Positions 1-6,922 of a stretch of 10,520 nucleotides of DNA are shown here, one piece after another. A program made the position numbers and the translations under genes. The notes beneath the pieces were generated by a model. That model saw only the letters and a list, made by a program, of their open reading frames with translations, searched no databases and was not told the DNA's origin. Positions within the stretch are counted from its first letter, which is position 1. Every line of letters starts with the position of its first letter. Source of the DNA: AC-69 sp036519575 (GTDB lineage: Bacteria; Actinomycetota; UBA4738; HRBIN12). Location: positions 1 through 10,520 of the forward strand of contig DATDKZ010000126.1 in NCBI GenBank assembly GCA_036519575.1. Direction: 5' to 3'.

Positions 1-1071
1 TGGCGCGCGACGGTTGCCGCCATCGGCGGGTTGTTCCTGGCATGGGCCTCCGCCGCCGGATACATGCCAGCACCCTTCAGCAACCCCCCGGGCTATATCG
101 CGCTCGCCGCTGTGGCCGAGGCGGCCGTCGTCGGCTACGGACTGGCCTCGATCGGGTCGAGCATCGAGCGCGAGGCGTTCGGGTACCGGCAGGTGGCCGT
201 GGGCATCGTCGCGCTGCTCCTTGCCGGGGGCTTCGTGGGCCAGACCTTCCAGGCGGCCTTGGGGAACTGGAGGATCGGTCCAAACGCGCTCCCGTCGGCG
301 TGGCCGCTCGTATCGAACGAGCCGGGCGACTTCCGGATCCTGTGGCTCGGTCGTCCGAGCGGCGATCCCTTCCCGGCTCCGGGTGGCGATCCCTCGGGGG
401 TGGTGGAGGCCGGATCGGCGACCGTCCGCTTCGCGATCACCGACCGCGACGGCATCACGGCACTGGACATCGGAAGGCCCGAGGAGGGAGCCGGCTACGA
501 CTACCTCCGGCGGACGCTCACCGAGCTCATCGCAGGCCAGACCAGTCACGGCGGCGCGCTCCTTTCCCTCCTCGGCGTCCGGTTCATCGTGGCCGGGGGG
601 GGCGATCTCCCGGCTGCGGCCGCGGCCCGCCTCGACGCCCAGCTCGACCTGAACCTGACCCCGGCGGGAGGACTCGTCATCTACGACAACGCGCGTGCCC
701 TTCCGCTCGGGTTCGTGACCTCCTCGCCCCCGTTCGCCGATGCGGCCGGCGGCACGGAGCTCGAGCGGATCGCTTCCCTTCCCCCGCCCGACTCGACGTC
801 GATCGCGCCGCTCCCGGGAGGCTTCGGGGGCACGTCCACCGGCGGGTTCGGGTTCGTCTCGAACCAGGACGAAGGCGGCTGGCGGGTGCAGACGGGGGGG
901 CGAACACTCGGGACGGAGCGGGCGTTCGGCTGGGGGATCGGGTTCGAGGCGGCCCCGGGCTCCGTTCGGCTGACCTATGCCGATCAGTGGATCCGGACCT
1001 GGGAGATGATCGCGCTCGCGCTGCTGTGGCTCGCGGTGCTGTGGATCACTCGGCGGCCGGTGGTCCGATGA
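1..1071 (+). CDS. C-terminal part of a large membrane protein, probable envelope glycosyltransferase (5' end outside window)
   Basis: The reading frame is open from the first base, so this is the 3' part of a longer gene; 356 residues are visible. The fragment starts with about three hydrophobic helices (roughly residues 1-20, 28-50 and 60-80). A soluble, probably extracytoplasmic segment of about 240 residues follows, including the stretches DFRILWLGRPSGDP and LLSLLGVRFIVAGGG. A final membrane helix (WEMIALALLWLAVLWI) and a short basic tail end the protein. This layout, directly upstream of a DUF5719 gene, resembles the C-terminal half of the very large family 2 glycosyltransferase/membrane proteins found at this place in Actinomycetota. 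The catalytic domain is not in the window, so the enzyme name is inferred from context. A YfhO-like membrane protein is the main alternative. Its TGA overlaps the next ATG (ATGA), suggesting translational coupling. Confidence 0.65.
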   Translation, partial: WRATVAAIGGLFLAWASAAGYMPAPFSNPPGYIALAAVAEAAVVGYGLASIGSSIEREAFGYRQVAVGIVALLLAGGFVGQTFQAALGNWRIGPNALPSAWPLVSNEPGDFRILWLGRPSGDPFPAPGGDPSGVVEAGSATVRFAITDRDGITALDIGRPEEGAGYDYLRRTLTELIAGQTSHGGALLSLLGVRFIVAGGGDLPAAAAARLDAQLDLNLTPAGGLVIYDNARALPLGFVTSSPPFADAAGGTELERIASLPPPDSTSIAPLPGGFGGTSTGGFGFVSNQDEGGWRVQTGGRTLGTERAFGWGIGFEAAPGSVRLTYADQWIRTWEMIALALLWLAVLWITRRPVVR

Positions 1072-2450
1072 GGTTCCGCGGCCAGGCCGGGTGGGCGCTT
1101 CTCCTCCTTGCCGTGGTCGTCGTGGGAGGGGTCTATCTCCAGAGAGAGGTGGGCCCGAAGGCTTCGGCGGCCGCCTCGTCGGAGGCGGCTCCGTCTGGTG
1201 CCTGGTTCTGTCCACATGGGGGAGGCGCGGAGTGGGCGGTCACGCTGGAGCTGGCCAATCCGGGAACCACACGCGTTCAGGTCCGGGTGACCGGATTGTC
1301 GGGAAGCAAGCCCTCGAAGCCCCAATCCCTCACCGTGCCCCCCGAGGCGGAGATCATGGTCCATGAGGCGGCCGAGGGACGTGACAGCGCGTCGTTCATC
1401 GAGTACTTCGGCGGATGGGTCGCGGCCGGATGGGTGATCCATGCCGGTGGAGGAGAGAAGGGAGTGGCCGCCGAGCCGTGCCTTCCCCAGGCCGCGGAGC
1501 AGTGGTTCGTGCCAGATGGCCTGACGACCGAACGCCAAGATGCCTACGTGGTGATCATGAACCCCTTTGCCACCAATGCGATCTTCACGCTGACCTTGTA
1601 CACGCAGAAGCGTGCGCCGATCACCGCGGGGGCCTGGACGAACGTGGTACTCGGGCCGCACCGGAGCCGGGCCTTCCGATTGAACGCCACCGCCCTGGGG
1701 GAGGGAGCAGTGTCGACCCTCGTCGACGTCAAGGTGGGCCGAGTGGCCGCCGCCTCGCTCGGCCTCTCGGAGCTCGGCGGGATCAGGAGCAGCATCGGTG
1801 TGGCCGGTTCCCCACCGCAACGAACGATCCTTCCGGCCGGCTTCGCTCAGGGGGCCTCCACCTTGGTGGCGATGAACACTGGAGACGCCCGTCCCGAGCT
1901 CGAGGTCACGCTGCTCTCCAAGAAGACGTCGCAGCCGCTGGGAAGCCTGGTGCAGAACGCACCGAACGCGGGCTCGGCCCAGCCCTACCCCGTGACCATG
2001 GAAGGACCCTCCGCCATCGACGTTCGGTCGACGCCGGGAATGGTCGTGGCCCTTCGGACCCTGGGCGTCTCCGCCGACCAGGGGTCGACGGGCGGTGCAT
2101 CTGCTCCCGCGGGCGCCTGGGTGGTCCTGCCTTCGATCGCCGGCACGCCGGCCCACCCCGGGCTCATCCTGACCAACCCGGGCGACGCTCCCGCCGTCGT
2201 GAGGCTGTCGCTCCTTCCTTCGACACCCGGGATCGTTCCGCCACCGGTGACGGTCACCATCCAGCCGGGGCGCGTCGTCGCCGGACCCAAGCTGTTCGTC
2301 ACGGACAAGCCGTTCGCCGCGATCCTGGCAACGGCGGAGTCGGGAACCCTGGTCCCCGCCGCGGCGTCGTACTCGCTCGGGCAGGATGGGAACGCCACCT
2401 ACGCGGTCTCACTGGGGGTGCCGATCCCAGACGCATGGGTGCCGTCGTGA
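1068..2450 (+). CDS. DUF5719 family membrane-anchored extracytoplasmic protein
   Basis: The 460-residue protein has a short basic start (MRFRGQ), one hydrophobic signal-anchor at about residues 8-24, then a long Ala/Ser/Gly/Thr/Val-rich domain built of repeated beta-strand-like segments such as VTLELANPGTTRVQVRVTG and PGLILTNPGDAPAVVRLSLL. Only two cysteines are visible, C48 (WFCPHGG) and C138 (EPCLP), both outside the membrane, so a disulfide is plausible. Sequence style, size and position behind the glycosyltransferase-like gene fit the actinobacterial DUF5719 family, whose function is unknown; an envelope role is inferred. The start is the ATG in the ATGA overlap with the preceding stop. 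The same frame is open further upstream, but that stretch lies inside the preceding gene and reads as Arg/Pro-rich noise, so it was not included. Confidence 0.85.
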   Translation: MRFRGQAGWALLLLAVVVVGGVYLQREVGPKASAAASSEAAPSGAWFCPHGGGAEWAVTLELANPGTTRVQVRVTGLSGSKPSKPQSLTVPPEAEIMVHEAAEGRDSASFIEYFGGWVAAGWVIHAGGGEKGVAAEPCLPQAAEQWFVPDGLTTERQDAYVVIMNPFATNAIFTLTLYTQKRAPITAGAWTNVVLGPHRSRAFRLNATALGEGAVSTLVDVKVGRVAAASLGLSELGGIRSSIGVAGSPPQRTILPAGFAQGASTLVAMNTGDARPELEVTLLSKKTSQPLGSLVQNAPNAGSAQPYPVTMEGPSAIDVRSTPGMVVALRTLGVSADQGSTGGASAPAGAWVVLPSIAGTPAHPGLILTNPGDAPAVVRLSLLPSTPGIVPPPVTVTIQPGRVVAGPKLFVTDKPFAAILATAESGTLVPAAASYSLGQDGNATYAVSLGVPIPDAWVPS

Positions 2451-2475
2451 CCTCTCGGGTAAGCACCCGTATCAT
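2447..2475 (+). promoter_or_regulatory. Candidate sigma-70-type promoter for the L,D-transpeptidase gene
   Basis: A -35-like GTGACC (2447-2452) overlapping the DUF5719 stop is followed after 17 bases by a good -10 box, TATCAT (2470-2475). Transcription would start near 2482, giving a leader of about 70 bases before the ATG at 2555. The spacer holds a perfect inverted repeat, CGGGT-AAGC-ACCCG (2456-2469), and just past the expected start lies AGACGAGCGTCT (2481-2492), another small palindrome. Either could be an operator. The promoter is predicted from sequence only. Confidence 0.45.
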
Positions 2476-2554
2476 GTCTCAGACGAGCGTCTCGGGCGGT
2501 GGGGTCGCTACGTAAGGGAGCACCACCGGCCGATACTGGAGAACGGGAATAATC

Positions 2555-3619
2555 ATGGCGCAGGGCAGACACTCGAGGAAGATGCTCGGCCGAGCCTGGT
2601 GGATGGGGCTCCTCGCCGTCGTGGTCGCGGTGCTGCTCGGCGCGGGCACGGCCTTCGCCGCGTACGGCTACGACCGGTCGAGCAGGACGAGGATCCTGCC
2701 GGGAGTCAGGGTCGGGGACATCGCGGTTGGCGGGATGACTCGCGACCAGGCCATCCGCGCTGTCACCGCCCGGGCCGACACGTCGCTTGCCGGGGACCTC
2801 CTCGTCACGGCGGCCGGATACTCCTGGCACGTCACGCCGGCCGCGCTCGGGACCCGGGCAGACGTGAACGGCGCGGTGGACCAGGCCTTCGCGGCGGCGG
2901 ACCGACTTTCCCTGCTCTCCCGAGTCTTCCACCGGGTGGCCGGCAAGCCCGTGCACGCCGACATCCCTGTGAAATACGCGCACGATCAGGGCAAGGTCCG
3001 GGCCTTCGTCCAGCAGGCGTACGACGAGGTGACGGAGCCCGCGGTCGACGCTGGCATCGACCTGGTCGACAACGAGCTGGTGATGCGGAAGTCGAAGCCG
3101 GGGGAGGAGCTGAAGGCCCAAGTCGGGGCGGCCCGCATCCTGAGGGCCATCGACCGCCGGTTGTCGTCGGTCCAGGTCCCGGTGAAGGCCGTGGAGCCGA
3201 AGGTGACCGCGGCGACGCTCGGCAAGACGATCGTGGTGGACCTCTCCGAGAACCAGCTGTACCTGTACGACGGGTTCAAGGTGGAAAGGCAGTACCCCGT
3301 GGCCACGGCGGCCCCCGGCTACAGCACGCCGGTGGGGTCCTGGGACGTCGTCAACAAGGCGGAGAACCCAGGCTGGTACAACCCGGACCCCGACGGCTGG
3401 GGAGCTGGATTGCCCCTGTACATCCCGCCGGGCCCGGAAAACCCGCTGGGGACCAGGGCGATCTACCTCTCGGCGCCGGGCATCCGGATCCACGGGACAT
3501 ACGCGTCCTCCTCGATAGGAACCTACGCATCTCACGGGTGCATCCGGATGTACATCTCGGACTCCCAGGAGCTCTACCCGCTCGTCCCGGTGGGGACCAA
3601 GGTCATCATCAAGCCCTGA
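2555..3619 (+). CDS. L,D-transpeptidase (YkuD domain) with N-terminal peptidoglycan-binding domain
   Basis: This 354-residue envelope enzyme should form 3-3 (L,D) cross-links in peptidoglycan or attach proteins to it. Basic residues precede one membrane anchor at about residues 15-36. A PG_binding_4-like region follows (about 45-210; pattern GYSWHVTPAALGTRADVNGA), then the catalytic YkuD domain from about residue 225 (IVVDLSENQLYLYDG). The active site is clear: H313 in IHGT and the SHGCIRM motif with H327 and the nucleophile C329. Length and domain order fit the PG_binding_4 plus YkuD class common in Gram-positives. The ATG has GGAGAA (2538-2543) upstream, a slightly long 11-base spacing. A 104-base gap and a candidate promoter separate it from DUF5719, so it may be controlled separately although it shares the envelope theme. 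The cross-linking role is family knowledge; the natural substrate is not shown. Confidence 0.93.
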   Translation: MAQGRHSRKMLGRAWWMGLLAVVVAVLLGAGTAFAAYGYDRSSRTRILPGVRVGDIAVGGMTRDQAIRAVTARADTSLAGDLLVTAAGYSWHVTPAALGTRADVNGAVDQAFAAADRLSLLSRVFHRVAGKPVHADIPVKYAHDQGKVRAFVQQAYDEVTEPAVDAGIDLVDNELVMRKSKPGEELKAQVGAARILRAIDRRLSSVQVPVKAVEPKVTAATLGKTIVVDLSENQLYLYDGFKVERQYPVATAAPGYSTPVGSWDVVNKAENPGWYNPDPDGWGAGLPLYIPPGPENPLGTRAIYLSAPGIRIHGTYASSSIGTYASHGCIRMYISDSQELYPLVPVGTKVIIKP

Positions 3620-3660
3620 CGGGCCTCGACGCTCCCAGGAGGAACCCCCACCACGGTTGC

Positions 3661-3697
3661 TTGAGAATGACAAGCATGTGATCTAGCATGCGGTCCG
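3661..3697 (+). promoter_or_regulatory. Candidate leaderless promoter of the DUF3499 gene
   Basis: A -35 TTGAGA (3661-3666, 5 of 6 to TTGACA) is followed by a 17-base spacer and the -10 TAGCAT (3684-3689). Seven bases later comes GTG (3697), exactly where transcription should begin, so the mRNA is probably leaderless. No Shine-Dalgarno sequence stands at the right distance from either the ATG at 3688 or the GTG at 3697. The AGGAGG at 3637-3642 is too far away and upstream of the promoter. The ATG at 3688 is made by the last two bases of the -10 box plus one G. Confidence 0.6.
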
Positions 3698-3909
3698 TGC
3701 GAGTGTGCGCCAAGATGCGATGCACCGACGAGGCCGTGGCCACGGTGGGCCTATCCTACGAGCGACGGGTCGTGGTGATCGGCGATCTCGTCCCCGAGCC
3801 CAACCCGAACCTCGTGGACATGTGTTCGCAGCACGCCGAGCGCCTCCGGCCTCCGGTCGGGTGGCGCGTGCTCGACGAACGGGCGCCGGTGCCAACGGCG
3901 CATCCCTGA
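3697..3909 (+). CDS. DUF3499 family small protein (conserved actinobacterial)
   Basis: A protein of about 70 residues with the hallmarks of DUF3499: an N-terminal CxxxxC (VCAKMRC), then EAVATVGLSYERRVVVIGDL, then a C-terminal CxxH in DMCSQHAERL followed by PPVGWRVLDE. Counted from the alternative ATG at 3688, the putative metal ligands are C7, C12, C46 and H49; from GTG 3697 subtract three. The two Cys pairs suggest a zinc-bound fold, but the function is unknown. The GTG at 3697 is preferred because 3684-3689 looks like the -10 box of a leaderless promoter and because family members typically begin close to the first Cys. A TGA at 3679-3681 rules out a longer start. It sits between envelope genes and manB, as in other Actinomycetota. 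The family call is solid, the start moderately so. Confidence 0.85.
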   Translation: MRVCAKMRCTDEAVATVGLSYERRVVVIGDLVPEPNPNLVDMCSQHAERLRPPVGWRVLDERAPVPTAHP

Positions 3910-3953
3910 GGGCTCGCGACCCGTCACGGTGCCGCCATTCGGCCTCCCCCGAG

Positions 3954-4004
3954 GGTGGCCTCCCCATCCTCCGTCGGGGCCACCACCTGGTCGCCGACCG
4001 ACGG
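3954..4004 (+). promoter_or_regulatory. Overlapping inverted repeats between DUF3499 and the zinc-ribbon gene
   Basis: Two 7-base perfect stems interlock. GGTGGCC (3954-3960) pairs with GGCCACC (3978-3984), and CCGTCGG (3971-3977) pairs with CCGACGG (3998-4004). The 5' arm of the second lies in the loop of the first, so the RNA could form one or the other, or an H-type pseudoknot. No T-run follows either stem. A terminator for DUF3499 without a U-tail or an attenuator-like switch are both possible; in GC-rich DNA chance is also possible. The rest of 3910-4049 shows no gene or clear promoter. Confidence 0.3.
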
Positions 4005-4049
4005 GGTGACCGGGCCGGTTTGGGGAGCGTGAAATGGGGTCAAGAGGCT

Positions 4050-4286
4050 ATGGTCCAACGGCGAGCATTCGCAGACCATATGGACATGGGCATGGACATG
4101 GGCGACAAGACGGAGGGCACCTGTCCGGTATGTGAGCAGGGCGACCTGATCTCCATCACCATGTCCGTCGGGGGCCGTGAGCTCGCATTCACCACCTGTC
4201 ACCTGTGCGAGGCCAAGTGGTGGTATCGCGACGGGCGGGCCGTGCCCCTCCAGTCGGTCATCGGGACGGTCGCGCCGAAGGACTAG
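4050..4286 (+). CDS. Small zinc-ribbon protein (CxxC...CxxC), function unknown
   Basis: The reading gives 78 residues. The conserved-looking part is TCPVCEQGDLISITMSVGG, then TTCHLCEAKWWYRDGRAVPL. It has two CxxC knuckles (C25/C28 and C50/C53) spaced like a one-zinc ribbon, then a WW pair. A small protein of this type between DUF3499 and manB recurs in Actinomycetota, from memory of such loci. The start is uncertain: ATG 4050 has AAGAGG only two bases upstream, while ATGs at 4080, 4086, 4092 and 4098 are all in frame inside an MDMGMDMG stretch encoded by a perfect 12-base tandem repeat. No good Shine-Dalgarno serves any of them. A zinc-bound structural or nucleic-acid-binding role is only a guess from the knuckles. 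Confidence 0.75.
   Translation: MVQRRAFADHMDMGMDMGDKTEGTCPVCEQGDLISITMSVGGRELAFTTCHLCEAKWWYRDGRAVPLQSVIGTVAPKD
4080..4103 (+). repeat. Perfect 12-base tandem repeat (two copies) encoding MDMG-MDMG
   Basis: ATGGACATGGGC occurs twice back to back (4080-4091 and 4092-4103) at the 5' end of the zinc-ribbon gene. Each copy carries two in-frame ATGs, so start choice is ambiguous, and slippage by one unit would change the protein by four residues without a frameshift. Confidence 0.9.
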
Positions 4287-4304
4287 CGCAGCTCCATCTT
4301 TCAG

Positions 4305-4320
4305 TAGGATGCGGTCGGTG
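4305..4320 (+). promoter_or_regulatory. Candidate leaderless -10 box and GTG start of manB
   Basis: TAGGAT (4305-4310) is followed by seven bases and GTG (4318). The 16-base string TAGGATGCGGTCGGTG matches the DUF3499 start region (3684-3699) at 14 of 16 positions; the two differences are C/G swaps. No convincing -35 is seen 16-19 bases upstream. AGGA at 4306-4309 is also eight bases from the GTG and could act as a weak Shine-Dalgarno instead. Confidence 0.5.
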
Positions 4321-5679
4321 GCACCGCATCGAGACCTCAGCAGCATCTTCAAGGCCTACGACGTCCGTGGGGTCGTCCCCGACGACCTCGACGAGGACGT
4401 GGCTCGGCGCATCGGGTCCGCGTTCGCCGAGTGGGCGGCGGCGCCCCGGATCGCGGTCGGATACGATTGCCGCCTCTCCTCCCCATCGCTCGCAACCGCC
4501 ATCCACGAGGGCATCGCGATGCGGGGGGTCGAGGTCGTGGACCTCGGGCTTGCCTCCACCGACCTCCTGTACTTCTCATCGGGGTCCCTCGACGTTGCCG
4601 GGGTGATGCTTACCGCCAGCCACAACCCACCACAGTGGAACGGTTTGAAGTTCTGCCTGGCCGGAGCCAAGCCGGTAGGACAGGACACGGGGCTCGAGGA
4701 GATCCGAGCCCTGGCCGAGGAGGACAAGTACCCACCGAACCCCTCGCCGGGAACTGTCGTGCGTCGAAGCATGCTCGAACCCTACGTCGACCACGTCCTG
4801 TCGCTCATCGACCGGTCGAGCATCGCGCCGCTCACCGTCGTGGCCGATACCGCCAACGGCATGGGTGGCCTGGTCGTCCCCCCGGTGATGGCGCGCTTGC
4901 CGGTGACCTTCGTCCATCTGTACCCCGAACTCGACGGAACCTTCCCCAACCACCCGGCCGACCCCATCCAACCCGAGAACCAGCAGGACCTGAAGCGGAC
5001 GGTCTTGGAGCAAGGTGCGGACATCGGCCTGGCCTTCGACGGCGACGCAGACCGGGTGTTCCTCGTCGACGAGCGGGCCGAGGGCGTATCGGGATCGGAG
5101 GTCACCGCCCTGGTGGCACAGGCCATGCTCAAGCGCTATCCGGGCGCCGCGATCGTCTACAACCTGATCTGCTCGTGGGCCGTCCCCGAGGTGATCCTGG
5201 AGAACGGGGGTACCCCGGTCCGAACCCGCGTGGGCCACTCGTTCATCAAGCAGGTCATGGCGGAGACCGGCGCCGTGTTCGGCGGCGAGCATTCCGGCCA
5301 CTACTACTTCCGCGACAACTACCGTGCGGATTCAGGACTCATCGCCGCGGCCGTGGTCCTGGAGCAGTTGTCGAAGGCGGGGGTGCCGCTCTCGCAGCTG
5401 ATGGAGCCGTTCCGCCGATACAAGAGCTCCGGTGAGATCAACACTCGGGTCGTCGATCAGCACGGGACCATCGAGAGGATCGCCGCCGCGTTCACCGACG
5501 GGCGCCAGGACCGAACCGACGGCCTGACCGTCGAGTTCGACGACTGGTGGTTCAATGTCCGTCCCTCGAACACCGAGCCGCTCCTGCGGCTGAACGTCGA
5601 GGCCAAGACAGAGGAGCGCCTGAAGGAAGGGACCCAGGCCGTGCTGGACCTCATCAGGGCTGAAGAGGAGGGCCCGTGA
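4318..5679 (+). CDS. manB: Phosphomannomutase / phosphoglucomutase (alpha-D-phosphohexomutase family)
   Basis: This cytoplasmic enzyme interconverts mannose-6-P and mannose-1-P (often also the glucose forms) through a phosphoserine, feeding GDP-mannose and envelope glycans. All four family signatures are present, numbered from GTG 4318. They are the phosphoserine loop TASHNPPQWNG (S101), the metal loop DGDADR (D241, D243, D245), the sugar-binding GGEHSGH (E324, H325, S326) and the phosphate-binding RPSNTEP (R415-P421). Its 453 residues are the usual length. GTG 4318 is preferred over ATG 4309 because 4305-4310 looks like a -10 box; the ATG would add only MRS. It is the first gene of a tight operon, its stop overlapping the Trm112-like start, with a sugar-phosphate isomerase two genes on. 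PMM versus PGM specificity cannot be read from sequence. Confidence 0.94.
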   Translation: MAPHRDLSSIFKAYDVRGVVPDDLDEDVARRIGSAFAEWAAAPRIAVGYDCRLSSPSLATAIHEGIAMRGVEVVDLGLASTDLLYFSSGSLDVAGVMLTASHNPPQWNGLKFCLAGAKPVGQDTGLEEIRALAEEDKYPPNPSPGTVVRRSMLEPYVDHVLSLIDRSSIAPLTVVADTANGMGGLVVPPVMARLPVTFVHLYPELDGTFPNHPADPIQPENQQDLKRTVLEQGADIGLAFDGDADRVFLVDERAEGVSGSEVTALVAQAMLKRYPGAAIVYNLICSWAVPEVILENGGTPVRTRVGHSFIKQVMAETGAVFGGEHSGHYYFRDNYRADSGLIAAAVVLEQLSKAGVPLSQLMEPFRRYKSSGEINTRVVDQHGTIERIAAAFTDGRQDRTDGLTVEFDDWWFNVRPSNTEPLLRLNVEAKTEERLKEGTQAVLDLIRAEEEGP

Positions 5680-5864
5680 CGATCGATCCCGAGCTGCTTG
5701 AGATCCTCGTGTGTCCGAACGACCGGGGAGACATCGACTACCTCAGCGAGGAGCAGGTCATCGTGTGCCGCACCTGCGGCTACCGGTATCCGGTTCGCGA
5801 CGGGATCCCCGTGATGCTGATCGACGAGGCGGAGAAGCCGGCCACGAAGAAGAAGCGCCGGTGA
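5676..5864 (+). CDS. Trm112-like zinc-binding small protein
   Basis: This 62-residue protein matches the Trm112p-like/YcaR family: LLEILVCPNDRGDIDY, then VIVCRTCGYRYPVRDGIPVML, ending in a Lys-rich tail (KKKRR). In eukaryotes and archaea Trm112 activates methyltransferases; bacterial short forms have no settled role. The cysteines are C13, C31 and C34. The usual CPxC start of the family is here CPND, so one expected metal ligand is missing and zinc may be bound differently or not at all. The GTG start overlaps the manB stop (GTGA) behind a strong GAGGAGGG Shine-Dalgarno (5665-5672), and its own stop overlaps the next GTG. Co-translation between two sugar-phosphate enzymes is striking and also known in other Actinomycetota. 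Confidence 0.88.
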   Translation: MTIDPELLEILVCPNDRGDIDYLSEEQVIVCRTCGYRYPVRDGIPVMLIDEAEKPATKKKRR

Positions 5865-6919
5865 TCGACCTCGACGACGAGCAGGCCGTTCGAGCCGGCG
5901 ATCCCGGTGGGATGCTGGCGAACCTCGCGGCCTTCCCCGAGCACTGTCGGGAGGGTTATCGCTTGGGCCGGCAGGCCACGCCGTTGCCGGATGTCCTGGA
6001 CGTTCGCTCCATCGCGTTCTGCGGGATGGGTGGCTCGGCCGTTGCCGGCGACGTGATCAGGACCATGTACGCGGACCGGTTGCCGGTTCCGGTCGTCGTG
6101 GTCCGGACCTCCGAGCTGCCCGAGTTCTGCGGACCCCACTCTCTGGTGCTGGCATCCTCCTATTCGGGCGGCACGGCCGAGGCGCTGACGTGCTTCGAAG
6201 AGGCGATGAAGCGTGGGTGCCGCGTGATCGTCATCGCCTCCGGTGGCGAGCTCGGCGCTCGCGCCGAGGAGTTGGATCTGGCCCGCGTGTCGCTGCCGGG
6301 GGGGTTCATGCCCAGAGCGGCCCTCGGGTACACCGCGCTCGGCGCACTCGGGGTGCTCGAGGCCGTTGGGTTCCTCCCGCCGCTCGAGCAGGACCTGGAG
6401 GAGGCCACCGCGGAGCTGGTCGCGCTCGCCGCGACGTGCGCGCCGTCTGCTCCCTCGGCGGTGAATCCGGCCAAGCGCCTGGCGGGGCAGATCGGGGAAC
6501 GGACCCCCGTGGTGTGGGGGGGCGAGGGAATCGGGTCGGTGGCCTCCGGCAGGTGGAAGACGCAGTTCAATGAGAACGCCAAGGTCCCGGCGTGGGCCTC
6601 ATCCTTGCCGGAGCTGGATCACAACGAGGTGGTCGGATGGTCGCAGGGGGCCGGATCACGTTCGTTTCTCATTGCCCTTCGGCACGAAGGTGAGCCTCCG
6701 GACGTCGCCGCTCGATTCGGACCATCCCTCGATATCGCCCGGTCGGCCGGCGCCGTCGTCGAGGAAGTGTGGGCGTCTGGAGGATCGGCGCTGTCCCGGT
6801 TCCTCTCCCTCTCGCTCCTGGGCGACTTCACCACGAGCTATCTGGGCATCGCCCGGGGTATCGACCCCACACCGATCGAGGCCATCGAGCGCGTGAAACG
6901 GGCGCTCGCGGAGGCGTGA
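5861..6919 (+). CDS. SIS-domain bifunctional phosphoglucose/phosphomannose isomerase
   Basis: This 352-residue cytoplasmic enzyme should interconvert fructose-6-P with glucose-6-P and mannose-6-P, supplying the substrate of the adjacent phosphomannomutase. The N-terminal SIS domain shows CGMGGSAVAGD (from C54) and SSYSGGTAEAL (S99-T105). The C-terminal bacterial PGI/PMI half shows QFNENAKVPA (N237-K241) and ELDHNEVVGW (H254, E256), the residues that carry the active-site Glu and His in this family. Length is typical of the bifunctional archaeal/actinobacterial type and much shorter than classical PGI. The GTG start overlaps the Trm112-like stop (GTGA) with only a weak AG-rich stretch upstream, pointing to translational coupling. 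In several Actinomycetota the homologue has been annotated simply as a SIS protein next to manA; no manA is seen here. Confidence 0.9.
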   Translation: MIDLDDEQAVRAGDPGGMLANLAAFPEHCREGYRLGRQATPLPDVLDVRSIAFCGMGGSAVAGDVIRTMYADRLPVPVVVVRTSELPEFCGPHSLVLASSYSGGTAEALTCFEEAMKRGCRVIVIASGGELGARAEELDLARVSLPGGFMPRAALGYTALGALGVLEAVGFLPPLEQDLEEATAELVALAATCAPSAPSAVNPAKRLAGQIGERTPVVWGGEGIGSVASGRWKTQFNENAKVPAWASSLPELDHNEVVGWSQGAGSRSFLIALRHEGEPPDVAARFGPSLDIARSAGAVVEEVWASGGSALSRFLSLSLLGDFTTSYLGIARGIDPTPIEAIERVKRALAEA

Positions 6920-6922
6920 AGC

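Noticed and set aside
42..1067. Upstream extension of the DUF5719 frame
   Set aside because: This stretch overlaps the upstream membrane-protein gene in another frame and translates to an Arg/Pro-rich sequence. The true start is the ATG at 1068, followed by a signal anchor.
984..3673. Long - strand open frames (984-2156 and 2399-3673) opposite DUF5719 and the L,D-transpeptidase
   Set aside because: They have low-complexity Arg/Gly/His composition, and the + strand genes there carry signal anchors and catalytic motifs.
3637..3686. AGGAGG followed by a 9-codon TTG-initiated mini-frame upstream of DUF3499
   Set aside because: The spacing to TTG 3657 is 14 bases, the peptide is trivial, and the region is better explained by the -35/-10 pair at 3661-3689.
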